Origin: Isoetes taiwanensis
Taxonomy: Eukaryota > Streptophyta > Lycopodiopsida > Isoetales > Isoetaceae
DNA: 64,000 nt
Reading direction: 5' to 3'
NCBI GenBank assembly: GCA_021234155.1
Contig: JAJEKV010000017.1
Coordinates: 8,683,525-8,747,524, forward strand
Shown: positions 37,519-48,759 of the stretch, one piece after another
Layout of the letters: each line of letters begins with the position of its first letter
How positions within the stretch are numbered: position 1 is the stretch's first letter
Notes under the pieces: generated by a model
Database searches by the model: none
Told to the model about the DNA's origin: nothing
What the model saw: the letters and a program-made list of their open reading frames with translations, nothing else
Program-made: the position numbers and the translations under genes

Positions 37519-38193
37519 TCAAATTTCGCTCTTCCAAATTGCATGGCCCCAAGCAGCAGCAAAGCACTCAACATTTTGCTCAGGTATAATGGGAAACTTT
37601 GAGGAGTTTTGCAATGTTAAAGTAGGAACTTCATCTAGATCTTCTATATTTTCACTACCAGAGTCATTACCTTTGTCTACTTCATCCTCGTCAAGAAGAT
37701 CTTCATCAGAGAAGAGGCAGTTATTTACATCATTCTTCAAGTAAGAATCAGTGGCAGAATCAGGTTCAACATCATTATGAAGTGAAGACTTTATTTCATG
37801 CACATTTTCTAGATGAGTAAGTCCAACCACAAACTTTTTTCCTAAATCATCTTCCATGCAGGTTCTAGCAAAGAGAACAGCTTCCATTTCACCATATATC
37901 TTAGATATCAGGGTTTTACAAACCTCTAGTTTATAATTTGCATGCTTCATCTTTTGGAACGTAGCAAACCATCCATTAAATCCAAGATAACTCACAGGGG
38001 ATCTGTTTTTGTCCAGCAGGTTTGACTCCTTAATGGTGACGTACTCATGTATATCTCTGTTTTTGATGCATGCAATCAACGTTTGAACAGCGAAGTTTGG
38101 ACTAGTAATCCCGCATAGATGATACTTTAAGGCCATGAGCTCCTTTATCCATATATTGTTCAGATCACAGTCATTTTTATCATCCTGTAAACA
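37519..38193 (-). CDS. RT element, exon 2 (unknown domain)
   Basis: Starts after a strong acceptor (GTATTCTTTACAG|TGTTTACAGG) at 38193 and stays open to 37519. The product is helical with an acidic tail (DEDLLDEDEVDKGNDSGSEN). It contains an HLCG segment and several Cys residues but no known motif. The ~50 bp upstream of the acceptor (38241-38292) match intron sequence of the 3.29-kb tandem unit at 43770-43820, showing that the two elements share this intron. Confidence 0.5.
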   Translation of the reverse strand, partial: CLQDDKNDCDLNNIWIKELMALKYHLCGITSPNFAVQTLIACIKNRDIHEYVTIKESNLLDKNRSPVSYLGFNGWFATFQKMKHANYKLEVCKTLISKIYGEMEAVLFARTCMEDDLGKKFVVGLTHLENVHEIKSSLHNDVEPDSATDSYLKNDVNNCLFSDEDLLDEDEVDKGNDSGSENIEDLDEVPTLTLQNSSKFPIIPEQNVECFAAAWGHAIWKSEI

Positions 38194-38292
38194 CTGTAAA
38201 GAATACAACATGTTAGCTATTTATTTAGGTAGCACCACGACCCTAATCAAGGTTCTAAGTTAAACTTAGAAGTTGGAGTAACATTAAAAAAC

Positions 38293-40661
38293 CCCCAAGC
38301 CTGAAATATACAAGTCTAAGACAAGATATCCAGACATTTAAGACTAGACATTCCACTTGGAATAAACAGTCTTTACAAGTGCAACCCTGGATAGGATTTG
38401 GTGCAAAAAACCTACCCAAGCCTTGAGAAGGATCAACAAAACTTAACATGAGAGAGGACAAGAATGTGATTTAAAAAGGAAATCTTCAGATTTAGGGCCT
38501 ATGGAAGTAACATGTATGTATAGAAAAGATTTAAGGTTTGATAGATTTAAAAACCTTAGAAAAGAAGTATTTAGAGTATAACCTTAACTACATATCATTA
38601 CAATGAGTGCTGTGACATTAATTAGAATGAATCAGCAAGATTTCACAGGTGGAAAAAAGATCTAAGGCAGTCAATGTTCATTTCAATAAGTATACCCTAT
38701 AATACCATATCTGGTTTGTCTATGAGCAAGAGAACCTTGAAATGCCAACAATACAAACATCAATAACACCGGATATATTTAAAATTTAAATTTGGAACAG
38801 TAGTTTAGGATCCAAAATCAGAGATATACTAATAGATATGTCCAGATCTATAGTCATAAACATAATGAACTTAAAATAATAGATGGAATAAACCATGAGT
38901 AGCATGCTGTATCTATCGAACCAACGTTTGCAAAATATCACCAAAATAAGGTTTCAGCAGAAAAAGTTTTTTGTCCATCATTTGTATGATGCTTCAACGA
39001 AATTAACAAGTTGTTACTCCACAAACCAAGATAACGCATGGAGGGTTCAGTCCGGTTACCTGCACCACAAGACATTAGACAAGCATTAGAATGGTTGCCA
39101 ATACCTGGGTAGCAGGTAAGCAATGGACCAAAACCGGCTTAACGCCGTTCACCACAATAACTCAGCATATATAATCTTAAAGAAAGAAAGAGCAACAAAT
39201 AGAAACCCAGGATCTCAAAAGTGTGAGAAGAACCATGAAAAATACTAAGTTAAAAGGCATATATCAGAAGTAAAATATGTACATAACATAACCTCAAATG
39301 TAGTGAAAAAAAGGGGCAGCCGAACTATCATTATATATTATATGACAGGAAATTAGAATCTACGATAACCCAAGAGAAGGGTTCATAACTTAAAGGCGGT
39401 ATAGAACCAAAGGTACAGTATAGAACAAGAATCATAAACTGGCTATACATAGAAGATCATAAGTAGTTTAATAAGACATGGAGCTTTAAGGATCGATCTA
39501 TCTAATGAGAGGTAGAAAAAATATGTAAAATAAGAAAGCAAAACCACTGAACTGATCTAGGAAGCTAAAACACAGACTTAAGAAATCCAAATAGATCAGT
39601 GAAAACAGCCAAAGCACGAAAAATATAGAAGGTTCAGTCAAGAACATAAGAAGAAGATAAATTTGGAGCGGGCAATCAGATAAATATATAGCATTTGGAG
39701 AAGAAAAACTTTAGAGCACATAAACTACTTTAAACAAGACGGTCAATAAAGAGCAGGACATGATTAAAAGGTCAGAGAAAAAGATAAGCAGCCAATAAGA
39801 AGGTAGATCCTGAGAAGAATAAAATTACTAAACGAAAACTATTCTATAGAAAACCAGCTAACAGACTTAATAATTGTAAGAAAGAACATGATATCATATT
39901 GTATAAGAAGTAAACCAATTCCATATGAAACCTGAATAGGATCGGTTGCCAGGCCACTAGTTCTAGGTTGAGCCGAAGTAGGGATCTTAGGATTGGGATC
40001 AGGACACTCTTGGCTATCGGGAATAACCACCAATTGAGCTACACCAGCAGGATCCACAGCAGTGGGGATAGAGGAATTCGTTCCCAATATTGAGCTGTCA
40101 TCTCTTTCAAGCCCATGTATGCTTCTGGCCATTGTAGGTTTGTGGAAATCAAATAGATTTTTCCTTTTCTCAGACATCTTCTTCTCTTCTTTCAATCTGT
40201 GAATGGTGGCTTTATTTAAGCCACCTTTCTTCCTTCCCATATATCTTTCCAAGCATACAGTTAGTGGCAGAACAGTCGAAACTTCTCTTGGAGCGGCTAA
40301 ATCAGAGATAAGAATCTGTTTTAAATAAGAACTTAAGATATTCACCTTGCAGGTGTTGATCATTCCGGCCGATTCACAGCCTTTGCACTGCCAGCACATG
40401 CATGCCCACGCGTATATCCAGACATCTGCGGCCATTTCGTCTTCCAGTCTGTTGGACAACCCTAAGTTTCTAGGGTCGAATTTTGGCAAGGAAATTCCGT
40501 TCAAAATTTTTCCAAGGGAAAAGGGTATAGATGAAAATGACGAAATTTATGCTATCTATTAATGAAATGGACCATGTTCAAAAATATTAGAGTAAATAAT
40601 TTGGCTTAGTTAGAGCTGGACAATTATGTAACTACATTTTCTTTTTCTATTTGACAGTATA

Positions 40662-40671
<10 letters not shown>
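38293..40671 (-). repeat. Right direct repeat (upstream pseudo-LTR)
   Basis: Upstream copy of the 2.38-kb repeat. It should contain the promoter, first coding exon and most of intron 1. Near 39052-39066 it carries, on the minus strand, GCAGGTAACCGGACT, an acceptor and exon start also found in the 3.29-kb unit at 43102. Confidence 0.85.
39932..40435 (-). CDS. RT element, exon 1 (Cys motif and basic region)
   Basis: From the first ATG of the frame (40435) to a donor at 39932 (CCTATTCAG|GTTTCAT). It encodes MAADVWIYAWACMCWQCKGC, with C-x-C-x2-C-x2-C suggesting metal binding, then a basic segment (RKKGGLNKATIHRLKEEKKM) likely to be nuclear or nucleic-acid binding. The open frame continues upstream without ATG to 40504. 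The downstream repeat carries the same frame at 33678-33175, but no RT follows it there. Function unknown; an ORF1-like role is inference. Confidence 0.5.
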
Positions 40672-40691
<20 letters not shown>

Positions 40692-40692
<1 letters not shown>

Positions 40693-40918
40693 CTTTTACA
40701 CTCTTATTTTACCTTGGATTTCTCAAAACATGCAACATATGCCGAGGATTCTTAAACATATACTGTAAGTGTCATCTTCTGATTTTTGCATATGTCTAGA
40801 ATAATAGTATATGGGTTGGGTAGGGTCCCTGTGTTGCAACAGGGCCCTACTCTCCATGTTGCAGCATTCTCAAGTCAGTTCAATTGACTAATGGGACCTC
40901 CCTACCTGAGGTAGGAGG
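40692..40918 (+). mobile_element. Tandem unit copy 1 (second part)
   Basis: Continuation of copy 1 after the RT-element insertion: CTTTTACACTCTTATTTTACC and following, identical in layout to 43986-44212. It ends with the shared hairpin 3' end at 40808-40918. Confidence 0.85.
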
Positions 40919-40920
40919 CA
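40808..40920 (+). repeat. Shared hairpin-rich 3' end (unit copy 1)
   Basis: Contains GGGTCCCTGTGTTGCAACAG, which folds on itself, and CCTACCTGAGGTAGG, a perfect 7-1-7 palindrome, followed by T7. The same order of elements, with a shorter middle, closes the RT element (33917-34020, minus strand). An equal copy lies at 44103-44215. Confidence 0.8.
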
Positions 40921-43900
40921 GGATTTTTTTATATGAATTTGAATAATAGGAGGCCACCTTGACATATGGATATTTCCCTTATCTTTATATGCTGAATTAT
41001 ATTAAAATCATGCCCCCAGTGGTCCTTGTTAGCAACTGATTGTTCGAGACATATATCCTATACAAACATGAGGCACATGTCTAGACCACTACTTTGACAT
41101 TCTCATCCTAGTTGTCCTTGCTTCCTAAATTGCTCTGACCTCTATTTCGAGTTAACCAAGTGGCAGAATATTGAGCAACTTATGTTTTTTTCCAAAATAG
41201 CTAAAATAGTCTATTTCCCCTTATTTCAGTATTCAAGAATTCCTAAAATGTCAATTTCACTAACCAATAAACAAAAATAGATCTTGTATTGACGATTAGG
41301 GTTCGTGACCTAATCCGAACATCGTGAGCTCCATCTACATATGGATTAGGGTTGCTCTCCTCTTGCCAAGATAATGGGTTCTGCTGCTAGCTTCAAACCC
41401 ACTGACCCGAATGGAAATGCACCTCTGTCTTGCTTTTGGATTCCGGTAATGGCCGCTGATATATCTTTTTTCCTTAAAAAGCTCAGTTCACAACTTCTGG
41501 AATGTATTCGACTTGCTAATTATAGTTCCAAGATATCTATCCCTAGGTTATTGTTTCATATCACAGATTTCAGATTTCGACCTTTGATGCTTGCTTGATG
41601 CGCCGATCCAGTCTTGATCTATATGGCAACAAAGAGAAAGATGTTCCTGTTGTACCAGTGCTGCCCAATGTAAATCTAATTGGTTCTGTTATTGCTGAAG
41701 ATACTCATGATAAAATCGATGGCAAGATTGCCAACATGATGAATCAGGTTCTTGCAATCTCTAACATTTAATTGCCGCTTGTTTTTTCTTCACAAATTGC
41801 TCCTTCTATAGCATTTAATCCTTCTACAGAGTTTGTATTTCTATCTATTGATCCTCTATTTTAGTTCGTTTCCTCCTCTTTATAGTCCCAATTTCCTTTC
41901 TCTCCCCTCATGTCTTGCATCTGTCTCTTTTGATCCGAGGGATCTTTTGTTTTCCTTGTGTACGCATTTTTTTATGTTAGATTTGGCTATAGTTTCCTAA
42001 GTTCTTCCCTCTATGTAGCAATCTTTTTTTGAACTATAAACCTCTTTGTTTTTCTTTAGCTTGTTAGATACTCTGTGACACTATGTCAAACCTACCAGGT
42101 TGATCTTGACTAATGTAATTTTCCCTTTTTCTTGAATCTGCTACATCTTATCTTATGGCTGCGTTATGTTAGCTAAAAACTTTCCATAATATCTTCTAGA
42201 TCTGCTTATGCCTTGCTTATGCTGAGTCTTTCTCCTTAACTTAGATCAATACTTCGGACCTAACCAAACAAGAAATGTTATGAAATATTGCTGGATCATT
42301 AGTTTCTGAACTGTTGCACTATGGTTTGGCTTGGCCATTCGCATTTTTAGAGGATGTATATGAGCTCGTTATGTATTTTTGAGTTATTTTACAACCCAAA
42401 TAGTCTCTTCTATAACGTAGTAGATATCATTTTTTTATCATTAACTGGTAATATGCTTATAGAATCTGCTCATACCAGGTCAAATTAGACTAATGCATTA
42501 TTCCTTTTCTCCTGGTTCTGCTACAGCTTATAGCTTATAGCTGCGTTATGATAGCTACTTCAGCTTTCCATAATCTTATAGATCTGCTTATGCTATGCTT
42601 ATGCTGAGTCCTTCTTCTCAATGTAGATCAATACTTCGGTTAAACTAATCTTAAAGTTTTTGCAGCTTTCTCTTTCTTAACTCTAAGGAATTATTCTTAT
42701 TGTGCTCCTAGCCTAGTTATACTTAGTGGAGAAGCGGATATTAGCCAGAAGTTAGATTACATCTGAATCAACGTCTCAAGCGAATCATTAGGGCAGTAAA
42801 TGCACCTATTTTGCAGTAAATCATTATTGTGTAGATATTCCAGTTTCACACATATTTGTTGTTTATCAGTTCCCTCTTAATCTTTGCTATATTACATGTC
42901 TCCCTTTGGATTACTCTCTGAACTACCTCTATTTTTGCTGCTTTTAATTTCAAAATTCATTTTCTTAACTACTTGGCCTTATTATTGTATTTATATGTGT
43001 TTGTTTTATGGTGAAGGGCGTTAAGCCGGATGAGTTCATTGCTTACCTGTTTGTGGCTTATGCATTTACCCTTCTCAGGCTAACTTGCATTTGGTTCCAC
43101 TGCAGGTAACCGGACTCTTCCCTCCATTTGGTGCTTTGAAGTACAAGTTTGTGCAAGATTATTGCTCAAGCATACATTCCAGTTCATGGTGATATCCAAA
43201 AGCTCTAAAGACTTGTTTTTGATTTGTGGAAAAAATGATTTGACAACAACTTTTATGCTGGGTTATTAGTTCGTCCATTTTTCTCGGATCTTATGACTTC
43301 AAATATCTTCCAAGTTTTTCCATTTTCAATATGCATGTCTGTACCAGGCTTTTAGTATATGTATTGTCTGGTTATACATTCTATCTGCTGAAATTAAGAC
43401 ACTTATTTCTATCAGAGATTTGTTATATTTTGCTTGTATCTTCAGATATGTAATATATGACATAATGTCTTAAAATTCCGCATGTAGCCTATAGGCATAT
43501 ATTTCCAAGTGGGAGTTGTTATATGACATAAGATCCTACTGTCTTAAGTTTCTGCTTGCGTAGTGTATTTAATTTAAGCTTGCACATTATTTGTTATTAT
43601 AATCTTTAAGATCCAGATCATTTTTTTTGTCTTGCTTATCCTTACCAGGGCCTAGAATTAGATTGCACCTGTCTATTTCTAGGATTGCAATTGAAGGTTC
43701 TTATTTTTCCAAATGGAACTATAAGGCCTAAAGTCTGTTGTTTCTTATGGTCTTAACAGGCTTAAAGGGTTTTTTAATGTTACTCCAATTCCTAAGTTTA
43801 ACTTGGGACCTTGATTTGGAGTAAAGGTGTATTACTGATTTTACTCACACTGGTATGCTTATTACAGATAATTGGACCTGAGTACAATGAATGCAAAAAT

Positions 43901-44212
43901 CTTGTTCTAAGACTACTGCACATTCCAACAGCCATGGGTTTTTATGGAAAGAGTTTTTCCATGGCTGATTGTGTTTTACAAAAAAACTTTTACACTCTTA
44001 TTTTACCTTGGATTTCTCAAAACATGCAACATATGCCGAGGATTCTTAAACATATACTGTAAGTGTCATCTTCTGATTTTTGCATATGTCTAGAATAATA
44101 GTATATGGGTTGGGTAGGGTCCCTGTGTTGCAACAGGGCCCTACTCTCCCTGTTGCAGCATTCTCAAGTAAGTTCAATTGACTAATGGGACCTCCCTACC
44201 TGAGGTAGGAGG
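40919..44212 (+). mobile_element. Tandem unit copy 2, non-autonomous Penelope-like element
   Basis: A complete 3294-bp unit between two copies of the hairpin 3' end. It holds exon/intron-structured sequence but no RT. It shares with the RT element the 3' end, the acceptor/exon start GCAGGTAACCGGACT, and an intron segment (TTTTTTAATGTTACTCCAA). I infer an internally divergent, non-autonomous relative moved by the RT element. A tandemly duplicated host gene is the alternative; the shared 3' ends argue against it. Confidence 0.6.
41374..43192 (+). CDS. Spliced ORF in tandem unit copy 2 (about 110 aa)
   Basis: Exon 41374-41445 (ATG start, 24 codons, donor ATTCCG|GTAATG), exon 41574-41747 (58 codons, donor AATCAG|GTTCTT) and exon 43106-43192 (acceptor CACTGCAG|GTAACC, 28 codons and TGA). 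All junctions are in phase 0. The N-terminus reads MGSAASFKPTDPNGNAPLSC, the middle SLDLYGNKEKDVPVVPVLPN. A further open exon starts at 43868 (IIGPEYNECKNLVLRLLHIP) and ends at 44062. I do not recognise the protein. Copy 1 has frame-breaking changes in exon 2 (around 29120-29190); copy 3 has an insertion after exon 1's coding start. Confidence 0.45.
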
Positions 44213-47206
44213 CAGGATTTTTTTATATGAATTTGAATAATAGGAGGCCACCTTGACATATGGATATTTCCCTTATCTTTATATGCTGAATTATATTAAA
44301 ATCATGCCCCCAGTGGTCCTTGTTAGCAACTGATTGTTCGAGACATATATCCTATACAAACATGAGGCACATGTCTAGACCACTACTTTGACATTCTCAT
44401 CCTAGTTGTCCTTGCTTCCTAAATTGCTCTGACCTCTATTTCGAGTTAACCAAGTGGCAGAATATTGAGCAACTTATGTTTTTTTTCAAAATAGCTAAAA
44501 TAGTCTATTTCCCCTTATTTCAGTATTCAAGAATTCCTAAAATGTCAATTTCACTAACCAATAAACAAAAATAGATCTTGTATTGACGATTAGGGTTCGT
44601 GACCTAATCCGAACATCGTGAGCTCCATCTACATATGGATTAGGGTTGCTCTCCTCTTGCCAAGATAATGGGTTCTGCTGCTAGCTTCAAACCCACTGAC
44701 CCGAATGGAAATGCACCTTCCCTCGAAAACCCTTCGGGGCCGGGGGTTTTTTAATCCTGTCAGTAATATGCTTGCTGCTCTCTTTTTTGTTTGGGTCCCA
44801 TAGGCCAATTGGTCTCCGTGGACGCTAAAAACCTATTCTATTCTATTCTATTCTATTCTGTCTTGCTTTTGGATTCCGGTAATGGCCGCTGATATATCTT
44901 TTTTCCTTAAAAAGCTCAGTTCACAACTTCTGGAATGTATTCGACTTGCTAATTATAGTTCCAAGATATCTATCCCTAGGTTATTGTTTCATATCACAGA
45001 TTTCAGATTTCGACCTTTGATGCTTGCTTGATGCGCCGATCCAGTCTTGATCTATATGGCAACAAAGAGAAAGATGTTCCTGTTGTACCAGTGCTGCCCA
45101 ATGTAAATCTAATTGGTTCTGTTATTGCTGAAGATACTCATGATAAAATCGATGGCAAGATTGCCAACATGATGAATCAGGTTCTTGCAATCTAACATTT
45201 AATTGCCGCTTGTTTTTTCTTCACAAATTGCTCCTTCTATAGCATTTAATCCTTCTACAGAGTTTGTATTTCTATCTATTGATCCTCTATTTTAGTTCGT
45301 TTCCTCCTCTTTATAGTCCCAATTTCCTTTCTCTCCCCTCATGTCTTGCATCTGTCTCTTTTGATCCGAGTGATCTTTTGTTTTCCTTGTGTACGCATTT
45401 TTTTCAGTTAGATTTGGCTATAGTTTCCTAAGTTCTTCCCTCTATGTAGCAATCTTTTTTTGAACTATAAACCTCTTTGTTTTTCTTTAGCTTGTTAGAT
45501 ACTCTGTGACACTATGTCAAGCCTACCAGGTTGATCTTGACTAATGTAATTTTCCCTTTTTCTTGAATCTGCTACATCTTATCTTATGGCTGCGTTATGT
45601 TAGCTAAAAACTTTCCATAATATCTTCTAGATCTGCTTATGCCTTGCTTATGCTGAGTCTTTCTCCTTAACTTAGATCAATACTTCGGACCTAACCAAAC
45701 AAGAAATGTTATGAAATATTCTTTGGATCATTAGTTTACGGCTGTTGCACTATGGTTTGGCTTGGCCATTCGCATTTTTAGAGGATGTATATGAGCTCGT
45801 TATGTATTTTTGAGTTATTTTACAACCCAAATAGTCCTTCTATAACGTAGTAGATATCATTTTTTTATCATTAACTGGTAATATGCTTATAGAATCTGCT
45901 CATACCAGGTCAAATTAGACTAATGCATTATTCCTTTTCTCCTGGTTCTGCTACAGCTTATAGCTTATAGCTGCGTTATGATAGCTACTTCAGCTTTCCA
46001 TAATCTTATAGATCTGCTTATGCTATGCTTATGCTGAGTCCTTCTTCTCAATGTAGATCAATACTTCGGTTAAACTAATCTTAAAGTTTTTGTAGCTTTC
46101 TCTTTCTTAACTCTAAGGAATTATTCTTATTGTGCTCCTAGCCTAGTTATACTTAGTGGAGAAGCGGATATTAGCCAGAAGTCAGATTACATCTGAATCA
46201 ACGTCTCAAGCGAATCATTAGGGCAGTAAATGCACCTATTTTGCAGTAAATCATTATTGTGTAGATATTCCAGTTTCACACATATTTGTTGTTTATCAGT
46301 TCCCTCTTAATCTTTGCTATATTACATGTCTCCCTTTGGATTATTCTCTGAACTACCTCTATTTTTGCTGCTTTTAATTTCAAAATTCATTTTCTTAACT
46401 ACTTGGCCTTATTATTGTATTTATATGTGTTTGTTTTATGGTGAAGGGCGTTAAGCCGGATGAGTTCATTGCTTACCTGTTTGTGGCTTATGCATTTACC
46501 CTTCTCAGGCTAACTTGCATTTGGTTCCACTGCAGGTAACCGGACTCTTCCCTCCATTTGGTGATTTGAAGTACAAGTTTGTGCAAGATTATTGCTCAAG
46601 CATACATTCCAGTTCATGGTGATATCCAAAAGCTCTAAAGACTTGTTTTTGATTTGTGGAAAAAATGATTTGACAACAACTTTTATGCTGGGTTATTAGT
46701 TCGTCCATTTTTCTCGGATCTTATGACTTCAAATATCTTCCAAGTTTTTCCATTTTCAATACGCATATCTGTACCAGGCTTTTAGTATATGTATTGTCTG
46801 GTTATACATTCTATCTGCTGAAATTAAGACACTTATTTCTATCAGAGATTTGTTATATTTTGCTTGTATCGTCAGATATGTAATATATGACATGATGTCT
46901 TAAAATTCTGCTTGTAGCCTATAGGCATATATTTCCAACTTGGGGTTGTTATATGACATAACATCCTACTGTCTTAAGTTTCTGCTTGCATAGTGTATTT
47001 AATTTAAGCTTGCACATTGTTTGTTATTGTATAATCTTAAAGATCCAGATCATTCTTTTTGTCTTGCTTATCCTTATCAGGGCCTAGAATTAGATTGCAC
47101 CTGTCTATTTCTAGGATTGCAATTGAAGGTCCTTATTTTTCCAAATGGAACTATAAGGCCTAAAGTCTGTTGTTTCTTATGGTCTTAACAGGCTTAAAGG
47201 GTTTTT
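44213..47206 (+). mobile_element. Tandem unit copy 3 (truncated, with insertion)
   Basis: Follows copy 2 head to tail. It is cut off at GGCTTAAAGGGTTTTTTTTC near 47206, about 440 bp short of a full unit. It carries a ~140-bp insertion at 44719-44860 and otherwise differs from copy 2 by scattered substitutions. Confidence 0.85.
44719..44860 (+). mobile_element. Short SINE-like insertion with ATTCT tail
   Basis: Present in copy 3 and absent from the same site in copies 1 and 2 (ATGCACCT|CTGTCTTGC), so the ends are exact within a few bases. It begins CCCTCGAAAACCCTTCGGGG and ends with four to five ATTCT repeats. No A/B box is visible, and there is no clear target duplication. The tail matches the LINE at 18406, suggesting that LINE machinery moved it. 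Confidence 0.65.
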
Positions 47207-47261
47207 TTTCTTTTTTTTTTTTAACTATTTATAATCTTAGATGATGCACTCACCTGTTTTC

Positions 47262-47314
47262 GCCCATCGTCGCCCATCGCCCATCGCCCATCGCCCATCA
47301 TCGCCCATCGCCCC
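47262..47314. repeat. CGCCCATC minisatellite
   Basis: About seven imperfect copies of CGCCCATC / CGCCCATCGT between the truncated tandem array and the gag gene. The 47207-47397 interval is otherwise AT-rich with no gene. Confidence 0.8.
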
Positions 47315-47397
47315 AACAACTTCTTTGATATATTTTGTCACAACAATTATATCATCAAACAAACTAATGCAACAACAAACAAAAGCTAATCATAAAA

Positions 47398-48700
47398 GTG
47401 CAATCTAATGTGTATGCAGCTAGAGCACCCAAGAATGTAGAACAAGATCGACAACCTCAGAAAGAGCAGACAACCGCAAGACAGTTTCAACCAAGGAACC
47501 TGTTCCAAGAGTTCGAGACATCAATTCCAGAAGAGGAGATATCGCAAATGAGATCGGATATCCACGAGATAAGAGCCTTTCTGGAAGGGAGGGTAGCAAC
47601 TGCACCAGACCAGAATGTCCAACTACCCTAAACACCTGCGGGCAGAACAGACAAGGCAAAGAAGAGAAACTGGAGGAAATCCCTTAGCACGGATTCCTTC
47701 AACTCTAGTTCTAACTCCGACTCCGAATCTAAGGAGCAGGACAACGATCGGCAGGACCGTCGGAAGGGTCCCAACCGTGATAGGGGCAGGATTGAATCCA
47801 AGTACCAAAAGAAAGTTGACTCTGTACTGAGCAATGTGTGGAAAGCCAAGAAGCTAGAATAGTTTTCAGTTGATAATAGGTCAGGAATGGAAGCCGAGGC
47901 TTGGTTGGATGAAATGAGAGAGTACGGGAATGCTTATAGTATGAAAGATAAGGACAAGGGCAGGGTAGCAACAACCAACCTCAAGGGAGCAATCAGAATT
48001 TGGTGGAAAGGCTATGCCAAAGCCCATGGATTAAGCAGAGATAGCTGTAGATTCAAGAAGTTCTCCAAGGCATTTAAGCGTCATTACGTGCCGAGGGAAC
48101 ACAAGTGCCATATGATGCAACAATTCTACAGGTTAGAGCAGGGCAATAAGACAGTCCAGAAGTACACAGAAGAGTTTATGAGGCTGAGGCTCTATGTGCC
48201 AAAGTTCAGCGAAAGGCACGCAGTAGAGGGGTACATCGAAGGCTTGAATGAGAAGATCAGGAAGCTTATGAGAGCTATAAACCCCAGAATAGTATCAGAA
48301 GCATAGCCTAAGGCCGTGAGCTTACAAGGAATAGGTCCTTAAGATAGTGGACAGAAGCAACAGTACTATCAGGACAAGGGAAAAGCCACGGGAAGCTATA
48401 GCCCAAGAGCAACAAGCCCGGCAGCTGCTAGACCTCAGTACAACGCAAACTATGGAAAGCAAGGGAATGCAAATTTTGGCAAGCAGGACAAGAAACAGGT
48501 CAGCTTCAAGGACAAAGCGCAAGCAGGTGGTTCAAACTACTCCAAAGCAGTGAAGCAGTTCTTACAATCCATCCTGAAGAAGAAGAGACAAGAATGTATT
48601 GAAAAGCAGTTGTGCTTCTGGTGCTTCTAGCCAGGACATCGGACACACAACTGCACCTTTGTGATGAATGCAGCGCTAGCAGAGCTAGGAGGATGGGAGA
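47398..48700 (+). pseudogene. gag: Ty3/gypsy gag with zinc knuckle
   Basis: A capsid-type region lies at 47887-48306 (WWKGYAKAHG; FKRHYVPREHKCHMMQQFY; VQKYTEEFMRL; VEGYIEGLNEKIRKLM), the usual retrotransposon gag core. An acidic/basic N-terminal part (47398-47880) and a Gln/Lys-rich linker surround it. The zinc knuckle at 48610-48655 reads C-F-W-C-F-*-P-G-H-R-T-H-N-C, a CCHC box with an in-frame TAG inside. Other stops are TAG near 47860 and 48304 and TAA near 48341. The protein would package element RNA. After undoing the inversion it lies 5' of the pol half at 15157-17440 in the same orientation. Confidence 0.85.
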
Positions 48701-48759
48701 CACCCCTGGAGATCGACGAAGAAGATGCTCGCGACGACATCCAGGGTGAGTGCCATATC

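Larger units (their letters stand above)
31509..40691 (-). mobile_element. Penelope-like retroelement with 2.4-kb direct repeats
   Basis: A 9.18-kb insertion in tandem copy 1, flanked by expanded A-runs (31509-31538 and 40671-40691) derived from an A-run in the target. On the minus strand: a 2.38-kb repeat containing the first coding exon, 4.4 kb with further exons and the RT, then the same repeat again. The direct-repeat layout is the pseudo-LTR form known from Penelope-like elements, a group also known to keep introns. No GIY-YIG endonuclease is visible after the RT. The two repeats differ at only a handful of positions, so the insertion is recent. Confidence 0.7.

Noticed and set aside
31539-40671. 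Reading the 2.4-kb direct repeats as LTRs of an LTR retrotransposon.
   Set aside because: No TG...CA ends, primer site or polypurine tract, and the RT motifs are Penelope-like.
31509-40691. Hammerhead ribozymes in the pseudo-LTRs, known from some Penelope-like elements.
   Set aside because: No CTGANGA ... GAAA core found by eye on either strand in the repeats.
47262-47314. Possible CRISPR-like array of CGCCCATC repeats.
   Set aside because: No spacers of constant length and a eukaryotic context; it is a minisatellite.
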